Assembly (NCBI GenBank): GCA_023935145.1
Contig: CM043699.1
Location: 124,633,036-124,697,035 of the forward strand
Source of the DNA: Bretschneidera sinensis
Taxonomy: Eukaryota; Streptophyta; Magnoliopsida; Brassicales; Akaniaceae
Direction of reading: 5' to 3'
Length of the DNA stretch: 64,000 nt
This document shows, one piece after another, positions 55,330 to 64,000 of this stretch. The position numbers and the translations under genes are program-made. The notes beneath the pieces are model-generated. The model was not told where the DNA came from, did not search any database, and worked only from the letters and a program-made list of their open reading frames with translations. Position 1 is the stretch's first letter, and the number at the start of each line of letters is the position of its first letter.

Positions 55330-56664
55330 TGATAGATGCTTAAATATTCATATTTAAGCCCCCTTATTTACATTTGTTAGGTCCTTAATTATGTTAATTT
55401 GGTCTCTTTTACTCTATTTGTGTGTTTTACATGTTTTTATAGGGTTGTGGAGAAAAAGAAGTATTTTTGGCACTTAAAGGAAGAAATCTAGAATCCCTGG
55501 AGCGTTCTCTGGAAAAATTACGATCGATCGCGCCATGCAATGCGATCGAGCGCACATTGCGATCGTGCACACACATGAAGGATTGAGCGCACACTGCGAT
55601 CGAGCGCAAGACATATGCGATCAAGCGCACATGTACGGGCGTGAACAGTAAACTACAGAACTCTATTTTAGAAATAAGAGAATTTTCATTTTAGGAAGGT
55701 TTAGGAACTCATGGGTCTCTTAGGACTTCTTAAACACCTATAAATACACTTGTAACTCACACACATAACACACCTTAGATAGAAAACACTTTTCTCTTTT
55801 CTTTTACTTGGAGTTGAGAGCTTGGGAGAGAATTGACACCTCTTCTCTCGGGTTTATTCTTCTCCTTTAATGTTTAGTTTATTCATAATGTTTACTTCAG
55901 ATAGTATGTGTAACTAACTTTCTTATAGGGCTCGATTGAAGCCCTAGTTATGCATTCCCATATTTATATTCATTGATAAAATCTTTGTCAATAGCTTTTA
56001 TTATGTTACTTAACTTGATTAATGTCTGTGCTTATTTAAATTCCTCATATGTATGTGTAAGGCCAACGTATGCATATGGTATGGATAGGTTAGTTAAATC
56101 AATTTGGATTACCGAGTCCTGGGTCTAACCTTAGTAACAAAAGATATCTTATCCGGATTCTTGGGTTAATCAACATGGGAAACCGGGAGTAGATACCATG
56201 CCCTAGGTCTCATGTGGTTGTCGATTTCCACAGTACTTATGCTTTCTTAAGGAACAACTCAAGCAGATACCATGTTGAATCCCTTGAGGAAGAAAAGAGT
56301 TAGAGTAGATACCATGCCTAACTCGATGCTTAAGGAAATCAATAGCTTAAGGAGTAGATACCATGCCCTTAGGTTGGCAACCATTAGGTATACATGATAA
56401 GGCTAATGCATTGACCTATTATAATTGGGAATGTATGACTAGTGGTGGATATCAAAGCCCTATGTCTTTATTATTATCAAATCACCTTCCAACAGTTATT
56501 TATCTCTTTTTACTTTAGAGAAACTAATTCTAAAAGTAACTTTACCAATCCCTGTGGAGATAACATTGCTTTTTCACACTAGACTACATTGATGACCTTG
56601 TGCACTTGCAAGTATAACTAGTACGATTATTCACCTATTTATTTAGGTATATAAATGCACAACA
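55330..56664 (+). repeat. 5' LTR of H
   Basis: TGATAGATGC...GCACAACA, 1335 bp, with the terminal dyad (CTTAAATAT / ATATTTAAG), CGATCG words at 55520-55631, TATAAATA at 55739-55746 and the four GTAGATACCATGCC-type boxes downstream (about 56189-56370). Confidence 0.9.
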
Positions 56665-56670
56665 AGTTTT

Positions 56671-56688
56671 TGGCGCCGTTGCTGGGGA
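56671..56688 (+). other. tRNA-Asp primer-binding site of H
   Basis: TGGCGCCGTTGCTGGGGA; 17 of 18 bases pair with the 3' end of tRNA-Asp(GUC). Confidence 0.9.
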
Positions 56689-56820
56689 TTGCGCTAAAAG
56701 TTCCTTTTAGGATTACTTCCATTTTATCATTGCTGTTATTTTATTTTTACCATCAAAACCTAATCAAGTTGTTTTCTATTTTAGGCACATAAAATCCTAA
56801 ATCGCAGTTTCTGTTGTACT

Positions 56821-56856
56821 TGCGATCGATCGCAACTTCCTGTGCGATCGAGCGCA
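56821..56856 (+). repeat. CGATCG words in the H gag leader
   Basis: TGCGATCGATCGCA and TGCGATCGAGCGCA, 8 bases apart, about 70 bases before the gag ATG. K has the same pair. Confidence 0.85.
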
Positions 56857-56922
56857 TTTAGGGCATAAAATTACTCGAGCAGCAGAGTTGCACTGCTACA
56901 CTGAAGCCAGTTTTTTTGATTT

Positions 56923-58125
56923 ATGCACGAACTTCGATCCCGACATCCAGAATTCTTTCCCCTCGATCCCAAGCTTGAACGAACTATCCGACAAAAGCTA
57001 AGGTACAATTTCGAGGAGAACGAAGAAGAAGTCGAGAATGAAACACAAATGGCAGAACAGCTCGAAAACCAGCAACCACCTGCACGAGTACCAATGAAGC
57101 AATCCTTCATCCCTCGGAACATTGATCAACCATCATGCATTGTATATCAACCTGAGGCAGCGGGAAATTATTACATATCTCCGCAAATCTTGAATGCTTT
57201 GACTCATTTTAGGGGAACTCCTAATGAAGATCCACACTTACACCTCCGAGAATTTTTCGATCTTTGCAAGTTCCAGCACATATAAGGCCTAGACTAAGAA
57301 GGAATAAGGTTAATTCTGTTCCCTTTTTCCTTGAAAGATAATGCTAAACTTTGGTATAATTCTTTGCCTGCAGTTTCCATCCACACTTGGGAAGAGTTGG
57401 CAAGCAAGTTCTTAAGAAAGTTCTTCCCAGCCCAAAAGACGAGACAAATAAGGAAAGAGATCCAGTCTTTCCAACAAAAGGATGGGGACCTCTTCTTCGT
57501 AGCATGGGGATGCTTCAACGAATTACTACTCAAATGCCCACACCATAACCTACCTCAAGATGAACTGGTACAAGCATTCTATGAAGGTTTAAATGATACT
57601 AATAAATGTATTGTTGATTCAGGTTGTGGAGGAGTCCTGATGGAGAAAAGCAGTGAAGAAGCAATGGAGCTATTCGAAACCCTCAGCGAGCACACCCAGC
57701 AATTCTCCTCTCGAGGTAGACATGTAACCAAAGGTAAAGGTGTGTATGAGGTAAATCTGAATGGAGGATCTTCCCCTCAAATGGCAACGATGGAAAGGAA
57801 ACTAGATCTATTGGTAAAAGCCATGGCTGCTCAAACTGCCTCATCTAACCTACCAGCTACACCACTACAGGTATGTGCAATATGCTCTCAATATGATCAT
57901 AATACTGATACTTGTCCTCTATCTGTAGATCCAGAATAAGCAAATTATATGGGACCAAACAACTATCCAAAGAATAACCCATATGCAAACACTTACAACA
58001 TTGGATGGCAGAATCACCCAAATTTCTCATGGAGCAACCAAGGACAGCAATGAAACCCGCAGCCCATTGTTCATGCTAATTTTGAACCAAATAAGAACTA
58101 CCTCGAAAGTCTAGTAAGACAACTG
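56923..58125 (+). pseudogene. H gag with intact zinc knuckle and in-frame stops
   Basis: One frame from MHELRSRHPEFFPLDPKLER. The gag domain (LWYNSLPAVSIHTWEELASK, LVQAFYEGLNDTNKCIVDSG) lies at 57240-57720 and the knuckle CAICSQYDHNTDTC, all four ligands present, at about 57875-57916. Stops at 57283, 57295, 57937 and 58051; at the first two K has CAA, and at the third J has CAA, so these look like C-to-T changes. The frame continues without shift into protease. Confidence 0.87.
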
Positions 58126-59230
58126 GTGACGTCACAAGAACAGTTTATGACTCAGCAAAAACAAACCAATGCGGCACATGAGCAAGCAATTCAAAGACTA
58201 GAGGTACAAGTGGGACAATTAGCTAAAGAGCTTAGTAGCAGAAAGCAAGGAGAGCTCCCAGCTCAAACACTACCCAACTCTGGAGGGCATCAACAACTAA
58301 AAACTGTCAGAACCTTGAGAAATGGCAAAGTGATTGGATCTGAGGATTCGGCAGCAGCATCCAAAGAAACACCATCTGCATCAAGGGTAAGTGAGACGGA
58401 GAAGGTGAATGCACCACCCTTCCCGCAAAGGTTAGTAAAACAAAAGAAAGACAATAAACTACTTGATATTTTTGAGACCTTGTGGAAAGTTGAAATTAAT
58501 ATTCCATTATTAGATGCAATTCACCAAATACCTGCCTATGCTAAATTCTTAAAAGATTGTTGCACTTATAAAAGAAAATTTCAAGAGTATGAGACTGTAG
58601 CATTAACTGAGGAGGTAAGTGCTGTATTGCTAAGAAAACTCCCACCAAAACTGAAAGATTCGGGTAGTTTTACTATTCCCTATAGAATAGGTGATCAGCT
58701 ATTTGACAAGGCATTGCTAGACTTAGGAGCGGGGGTAAACTTGCTACCTTACACGATATTCGAAACCCTAGGTTTGGGGGAGCTACAACCGACATCTATT
58801 ACCACAATTGGTAGATAGGAGTATAAAAAGACCTAGGGGTGTTCTCGAAGACGTCTTAGTGAAAGTTGGTGAGTTCATTTTACTTGCTGATTTCATTGTA
58901 TTAGACATGGAGGAATGCCCTATGCCATTACCTTTGCCTATCATATTAGGGAGACCATTTATGGGAACTGTCGACACTAAGATCTGTGTAAAAAAAAGGT
59001 ATAGTAAGTATGAAAATCAATGGTGAGAAAATAGAGTTTAAAATATTTGATGCAATGAAACTTCCTCAAGATAACTTTGAATGCTTTAATGTTTGTATGA
59101 TACAAAACTTTGTTGAGCAAGCTTTTCAGGCCAACACGTTGATCCATTGGAGATTACTCTCACTCATAGCTTCACGGAGATGGATATTGAGTAAGAATAT
59201 GAAAATGTTACTGATGAAATCATCACAGCT
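58126..59230 (+). pseudogene. H protease region, frameshifted
   Basis: 58126-58818 holds the linker, NIPLLDAIHQIPAYAKFLKD, and ALLDLGAGVNLLPYTIFETL: the active-site motif is DLGAG, a Ser-to-Gly change from DLGAS. Two bases are missing near 58802 relative to K, an A-run near 58990 is expanded, and a third shift lies before 59230. The later part (VLDMEECPMPLPLPIILGRP) is readable in the second frame (58808-59026). Confidence 0.82.
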
Positions 59231-60784
59231 GTGCACCTTCTTGCAACCTCTCCAAAATACTCCAGTATGTATCCTCCTCCATTTGAATCTCTCATACCCA
59301 CTAATACTACTCTTCTTCCATCCATTGTGCAGGCACCAACATTGGAATTAAAGCAGCTACCCGAGCATTTAACATATGCCTACTTAGGAGAAAATGAGAC
59401 TTTACCTGTGATTATAGCTGCTAACTTGAGTAGTGGGGAAGAAGGAAAGCTGTTAAGAGTTCTTGGGAAGCATAAAACTGCCATTGGGTGGACCATTGCT
59501 GACATTAAGGGGATAAGTCCAGCAAAGTGCATGCATAATATTTACCTTGAAGAAGAAGCAAGGCCCACTCGAGATGTTCAAAGAAGACTTAACCTACACA
59601 TGAAGGAGGTAGTAAAGGCCAAGATATTGAAGCTACTAGATGTTGGCATCATTTATCCTATATCAGATAGCAAATGGGTGAGTCCGGTCCAAGTCGTTCC
59701 TAAAAAGAGTGGGATTACCGTGGTAAAGAATGAAGATGAGGAGCTCATACCTACAAGAAAAACAACGGGTTGGAGAGTATGCATTGATTACCGGAGATTA
59801 AACAAAGTAACTAGAAAAGACTATTTTCCCCTGCCATTCATTGATCAAATGCTAGAGAGGTTAGCCGGTCACAGTTATTACTGCTTCTTGGATGGGTATA
59901 GTGGATACAATCAAATTGCCATAGCACTTGAGGATCAAGAAAAGACTACATTCACATGTCCTTTCGGTATATTTGCTTATAGAAGAATGCCATTCGGTTT
60001 ATGCAACGCACCAGCCACTTTTCAAAGATGTATGATGAGCATTTTTTTCGATAAGGTAGAAAAATATATTGAGGTGTTCATGGATGATTTTAGTGTCTTT
60101 GGATCTAATTTCGATGAGTGCCTGAATCATTTTGAAAATGTCCTAAGGAGATGTGAAGAGAGTAATTTAGTACTGAATTGGGAGAAATGTCACTTCATGG
60201 TTCAACAAGGTATTGTGTTGGGTCACTCCATCTCAAACAAAGGTATTGAGGTAGATAAAGCTAAGATTGACATCATTTCAAAGCTACCTCCCCTTCTCAC
60301 GGTCAAGGGCATTAGAAGTTTCCTTGGACATGCTGGTTTTTATAGAAGATTCATCAAGGACTTCTCCAAAACCTCGAGACCTCTTTGTGCACTATTGACT
60401 AAAGATACCAAGTTTGAATGGAATGATGATTGTATGCAAGCTTTCAACACCATAAAGAATGTTCTCACCTCTGCCCCAATAATGATGGCACCGGATTGGA
60501 ATCTCCCTTTTGAATTAACGTGTGATGTCAGTGACTTCGCCTTGGGAGCTGTCTTATGTCAAAGAATCAATAAGGTACCTCATGCTATTTACTACGCTTC
60601 TAGAACGTTAAATGATGCTCAGCTTAACTATTCTACTACTGAAAAAGAATTGTTAGCCGTTATTTTTGCTTTAGAGAAGTTTAGATCATATCTTATTGGT
60701 TCTAAAGTTATTGTATTCACTGACCATGCTGCTTTGAGATATTTGTTTTCTAAGAAAGGTACAAAGCCTAGGCTAATCAGATAG
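59231..60784 (+). CDS. H reverse transcriptase and RNase H
   Basis: 517 codons. Spacer [20 protein letters not shown] (35-54), RT with [29 protein letters not shown] (183-191), [25 protein letters not shown] and catalytic FMDDF (283-287); RNase H with Asp432 (CDVSD), TEKELLAV (470-477) and Asp498 (TDHAAL). It closes with TAG where E has Trp (IRWILLLQ). The frame continues after it to ENVVADHLSHM, so the last RNase H Asp is present. In the family this enzyme makes the DNA copy inside the particle. Met 59231 is not a natural start; reading came from protease. Confidence 0.9.
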   Translation: MHLLATSPKYSSMYPPPFESLIPTNTTLLPSIVQAPTLELKQLPEHLTYAYLGENETLPVIIAANLSSGEEGKLLRVLGKHKTAIGWTIADIKGISPAKCMHNIYLEEEARPTRDVQRRLNLHMKEVVKAKILKLLDVGIIYPISDSKWVSPVQVVPKKSGITVVKNEDEELIPTRKTTGWRVCIDYRRLNKVTRKDYFPLPFIDQMLERLAGHSYYCFLDGYSGYNQIAIALEDQEKTTFTCPFGIFAYRRMPFGLCNAPATFQRCMMSIFFDKVEKYIEVFMDDFSVFGSNFDECLNHFENVLRRCEESNLVLNWEKCHFMVQQGIVLGHSISNKGIEVDKAKIDIISKLPPLLTVKGIRSFLGHAGFYRRFIKDFSKTSRPLCALLTKDTKFEWNDDCMQAFNTIKNVLTSAPIMMAPDWNLPFELTCDVSDFALGAVLCQRINKVPHAIYYASRTLNDAQLNYSTTEKELLAVIFALEKFRSYLIGSKVIVFTDHAALRYLFSKKGTKPRLIR

Positions 60785-62246
60785 GTACTCCTACTCCAAG
60801 AATTCGATTTAGAGATCAAAGACAAAAAGGGCAGTGAGAATGTAGTTGCGGATCATTTGTCCCATATGAGAGTGATGATAAAGAGTTACCTTTGAATGAA
60901 AACTTCCCCGATGAACAACTATTTACACTAGAGGTAAAACTTCCATGGTATGCTGATATAGTTAATTATCTAACTGTTAAAGTTTTTCCCCCAGGTATGA
61001 CTACTCAAGAAAAGAAACAGCTAATATCTCTGTCAAAACACTTCCATTGGGATGATCTATACCTTTTCAAGGTCTACCCTGATCAAATCATCAAATGATG
61101 TATCCCTGAAGAGGAGCACTCGAGCTTGTTGCAACATTGCCACCAGTTTACTTGTGGAGGTCATTTTGGAGCAAAACGAACAGCTCTTAAGGTACTCCAA
61201 TCTGGTTTCTATTGGCCTAATCTATTTAAAGATGCTTTCTCCTTTTGCAGCTCATGTGATAGATGCCAGCGGACAGGTAACATTTCTTCCCGAAATCAGA
61301 TGCCCTTACAAAATATTCATGTGGTAGAACTTTTTGACGTATAGGGCATTGATTTCATGGGACCTTTTCCTAACTCATTCGGCTATTTATGTATTCTTGT
61401 GGGCGTGGATTTTGTGTCCAAATGGGTTGAGGCTATCCCCTCAAGGACTAATGATCACAAAGTGGTTTTCAAGTTTTTGCACGCTAACATTTTTACTAGG
61501 TTTGGAACTCCAAGAGCAATCATCAGTGATGGGGGCAGCCACTTTCATCATCATTCTTTTTCCGAACTACTCCAAAAATATGGGATTACTCATAGAGTTG
61601 GCACTTCATATCATCCTCAAACCAATGGCCAAGTAGAGATAAGCAACCAAGAAATCAAGGGAATCTTAGAAAGGACAGTAAAACCGAATCGGAAGGATTG
61701 GTCTCTACGCTTAAATGATGCTCTATGGGCATATAGGACAGCTTATAAGACTCCAATTGGCATGTCTCCCTACCACCTAGTCTTTGGAAAAGCATGCCAT
61801 CTCCCGGTGGAATTAGAACATCGAGTATATTGGGCCATTAAGCAGTTCAACTTTGACATGAAGCAAGCGGGTGAGAAAAGGAAACTGCATCTAAACGAGC
61901 TTGAAGAATTGAGATATGATGCCTATGAGAATGCAAAGTTGTACAAGGATATCATGACAAACAACTAGTCTGGAAGGAGTTCCATATAGGACAAAAGGTG
62001 CTGTTATATGACTCATGGTTGAGGCTATTCCCAGGCAAGCTCAAATCCAAATGGTACGGTCCGTACATGGTCACCAACGGAAATCAGCCCTTTACAATCA
62101 ATGGACACAGAGCCAAGCCTTACCTCGACATTAAAATTCCTCCAATAGATGAAGATTTGGCACTTGAATCAGTACAGTATACAGCTGAAACACAAGCACT
62201 AGAGCTCCAAGAGGTGGACTCTAAGTGCCTCATTCCAAACAACTAG
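60785..62246 (+). pseudogene. H integrase, catalytic triad kept, stops and shifts
   Basis: After a shift near 60885, FPDEQLFTLEVKLPWYADIV, then the HHCC zinc domain (HQFTCGGHFGAK ... CSSCDRCQ, 61137-61270), Asp in GIDFMGP (61348-61368), Asp in ISDGG (about 61528) and Glu in GQVE, 36 residues later. TGA at 61096 and TAG at 61342 interrupt (E has Arg and Trp there). A shift near 61960 precedes the C-terminal domain ([20 protein letters not shown], 62004-62063), and it ends [10 protein letters not shown] at 62246. The 61357-61968 stretch (203 codons) is fully open. Confidence 0.87.
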
Positions 62247-62421
62247 CACGGTAGCAAGAGAGTGCTTGAGCAAAGTAAAAATTTGATCACCTATTAAGCT
62301 CAAGCACCTCTGGTAAGGTTAGTGGTTCTGAGGCCACTAACAAATGGTAAGGTCGTATTGTTTCAATAATTTATCATTTTTTCAGCTAGGGTAAGTTTTT
62401 ATTTGTGTCCATGTGCCCTGC

Positions 62422-62540
62422 TTGCAATCGATCGCATCCCCTAGTGCGATCGAGCGCAGGTGTGAGATCGAGTGTGTCCTTCAAACGCGTTCGAGCACAT
62501 AGATGCGATTGAGCTCACCCCATGTGCGATCGAGCGCACT
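62422..62540 (+). repeat. CGATCG words after pol in H
   Basis: At least four words (TGCAATCGATCGCA, GTGCGATCGAGCGCA, GTGAGATCGAGTGTG, GTGCGATCGAGCGCAC) within 120 bases. K has two at the same place. Confidence 0.85.
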
Positions 62541-62574
62541 CACGGCAGATAGTGGTTTAGCTGTAAGTCTGAAA

Positions 62575-62779
62575 ATTCACTCACACTCACTCCCTCGTCA
62601 CTAATCACTCGCACACTCGCCCTCAGAAACTCTCGTTTCCATTCGCACCACTCCCTCTCACCATTACCACACAACATCATTCATCACCATTTCCATCTCC
62701 ACCATCCTCTGTCACCATCCATTGCCTCCATCACCATCAACCACCATTACCTCTATTCCCATCCCCATTAATCCACAAG
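62575..62779 (+). other. C/T/A-rich tract before the candidate intron in H
   Basis: CACTC, CCAT and CACCAT words with little G, the counterpart of 18538-18774 in K. The base composition is shared more than the exact sequence. Confidence 0.65.
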
Positions 62780-62878
62780 GTACTCTACACACACACAGAA
62801 ATTTTAATAAAAGAAACTGTGCAATGCATTCTACATATATGTTATTTTGTGTATGATTGTGTGATTATTCATTTGCAG
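62780..62878 (+). other. Candidate 99-nt intron upstream of the extra ORF in H
   Basis: CACAAG|GTACTC to CATTTGCAG|GGGGTT, T-rich inside. Position and flanks agree with K 18775-18877. Not proven. Confidence 0.5.
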
Positions 62879-62959
62879 GGGGTTAGGAACGAGTTCCACA
62901 CTTGCAAACCATAGCTTGTCTTTTTGGTGCACACAAGCTGTTCGACGAAAAGCCTAACC

Positions 62960-62997
62960 GTGTGCGATCGAGCGCACATCATTGAGATCAATCGCAA
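62960..62997 (+). repeat. CGATCG words before the extra ORF in H
   Basis: GTGCGATCGAGCGCAC and GAGATCAATCGCA, 25-60 bases before the ATG at 63022, as in K. Confidence 0.8.
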
Positions 62998-63021
62998 ATC
63001 AGGCAGAACCTAGAACACAGC

Positions 63022-64000
63022 ATGTCAAGACCATCAGTTTCCACCTCCGATGCATCCAGCAGACATTTTTCGTCATCTCGGCCTAATATCGAGCAGTGCG
63101 AGCTTTTATTTGAGACTTCATTCTCCATCGGTTATGTATTCCAGCACATAGACGCCACTCAATGGGCCGTCTAAGAATTCCGACATCGAGGGTTGAATAG
63201 GCTGTTTAAACCGGTGTGTTCCACTGCCTACTCCCAGCTCGTGGTCCAGTTTTATGCGAGCCTCTCATTTGACTGCAGCAGACCGGGAGTTCTCACTTCT
63301 TCAGTCCAGGGCACGCCCATCGAGGTGATTAGTGTCGATATCATTGCTTCTCTTTATTGCACCGATGAGTCCCCTCTTGAGGACACTGATATCGAAGAGC
63401 AGTCGGAGTCCTTTGCCCTGGCTGAGATCATCACGGACATGTGTGCTGGCCAGTATGCCGACAGGCATAAAAATGCAGCCAACTGGTCCAAGCTGCCTCC
63501 ACGACTGTGGCTTGTCGACACAATCCTGTAGTGTAATGTGTGTCCATTTGGGCATAAGACACAGCGGCGAGACCAGTTTCTCCAGTCATTATATGCCTTC
63601 CATAGAGGCCACTGGTACTCCATTCCAGCTGTCATTTGGAGTCAGCTGCACAAGTTTTGGGATCATGTACATGGCCCTCAGACTACCACGGCCAATTCTT
63701 GGGGCCTCCCTTTCCCATTCCTACTCTCCTCCATCCTCAAGAAGAAGGGGATAAAGGGGACCTACAGCGATGGGCCAGTGCGAGAGCATCCCTTTTTTGG
63801 GAAGGCTCAGTGGACACATAGCATTACCTGCTCCAGCAGCTGAGTGAGTTGAGGAGGATTGCATGGAGACCGAGACCCCGGTCATTAGCTCTGTACGAGG
63901 GGAGGACCATTTGGACATGGGACCCACCGAGTCCCAACACTTTCTAGCTGAGCTATCTTTCTTCCGAGGTGAGGTCGCTACCGCCACCACACTTGTACAT
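63022..64000 (+). pseudogene. H extra ORF after pol (putative plant transposon protein domain), runs off the window
   Basis: Starts MSRPSVSTSDASSRHFSSSR and stays in one frame to about 63830, broken by TAA at 63172 (K has CAA) and TAG at 63529. The domain core reads QLVVQFYASLSFDCSRPGVL and ESFALAEIITDMCAGQYADR, then HKTQRRDQFLQSLYAFHRGH, AVIWSQLHKFWDHVHG and FLLSSILKKKGIKG. Relative to K a short deletion near 63823 shifts the Pro/Glu-rich tail. In Athila elements a reading frame at this place is often called env-like; I see no signal peptide or membrane anchor. Confidence 0.75.

Larger units (their letters stand above)
55330..64000 (+). mobile_element. Long Athila-like element H, 3' end outside the window
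   Basis: 5' LTR, tRNA-Asp primer site, gag, protease, RT, RNase H, integrase, C/T-rich leader with candidate intron, and an extra ORF that runs to the window edge. Same family as K. It has at least nine stops and several frameshifts but keeps all catalytic residues I can check in RT, RNase H and integrase. Confidence 0.88.

Noticed and set aside
62350..62394. A second intron of about 45 nt (GTAAGG...TTTTTTCAG) after pol in H, with a counterpart near 18394 in K
   Set aside because: Too short for normal plant splicing, and K ends TTTTTTAG with different spacing; kept only as a note.

Overview
This window is plant nuclear DNA made almost wholly of LTR retrotransposons inserted into one another. 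I find no host protein gene, rRNA, tRNA gene or CRISPR array. The plant assignment rests on Ty3/gypsy gag-pol of the Athila/Tat type (DLGAS protease, FMDDF reverse transcriptase, primer sites matching tRNA-Asp), an extra reading frame after pol of the plant Athila kind, a Ty1/copia gag and a chromovirus-like LTR family. The species cannot be named.

Layout. 1-756 is a partial minus-strand LTR (A) sitting in the 5' LTR of a large plus-strand element L (757-27893) that has no recognisable gag-pol. L was then hit by M (3404-5293), a solo LTR N (5994-8131) and J (9636-24693). J contains a solo LTR P (9644-11668) only 8 bp inside its own 5' LTR, and element K (14125-21864). 27894-28301 is an unassigned gap. 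A truncated copia element Q (28302-30097) was hit by the plus-strand element D (30098 to about 33370). D runs through an inverted junction into a minus-strand tandem in which neighbouring copies share LTRs (gag piece 33389-33656, LTR, F interior 44628-53137, LTR, G interior 54542-55329). That tandem is interrupted by E (35230-44617), by I (46911-52132) and at its right side by the plus-strand element H (55330 to beyond 64000).

Target-site duplications that I can read directly support the nesting: TCTAG (M), GTTTT (N), AGAAT (J), imperfect TAGGT/GAGGT (P), AGTAA (K), GCACT (E), GAGAT (I).

Functionally, E and H are the nearest to autonomous elements (gag, protease, RT, RNase H, integrase), but both are broken. 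J and I are two copies of one short non-autonomous family. D and F are copies of a second. Both short families independently lost the gag N-terminal region, the protease and most or all of pol, yet kept LTRs, the tRNA-Asp primer site, a gag zinc knuckle and a conserved stretch after pol. That stretch carries a hairpin with a GNRA-type loop, a G-run that looks like an internal polypurine tract, and a box reading GAAGACGTTAAACTTAGCGC. The most unusual signal is a 14-bp CpG quasi-palindrome (TGCGATCGAGCGCA and variants), clustered just upstream of the TATA box in several LTR families and recurring in gag leaders and post-pol regions.
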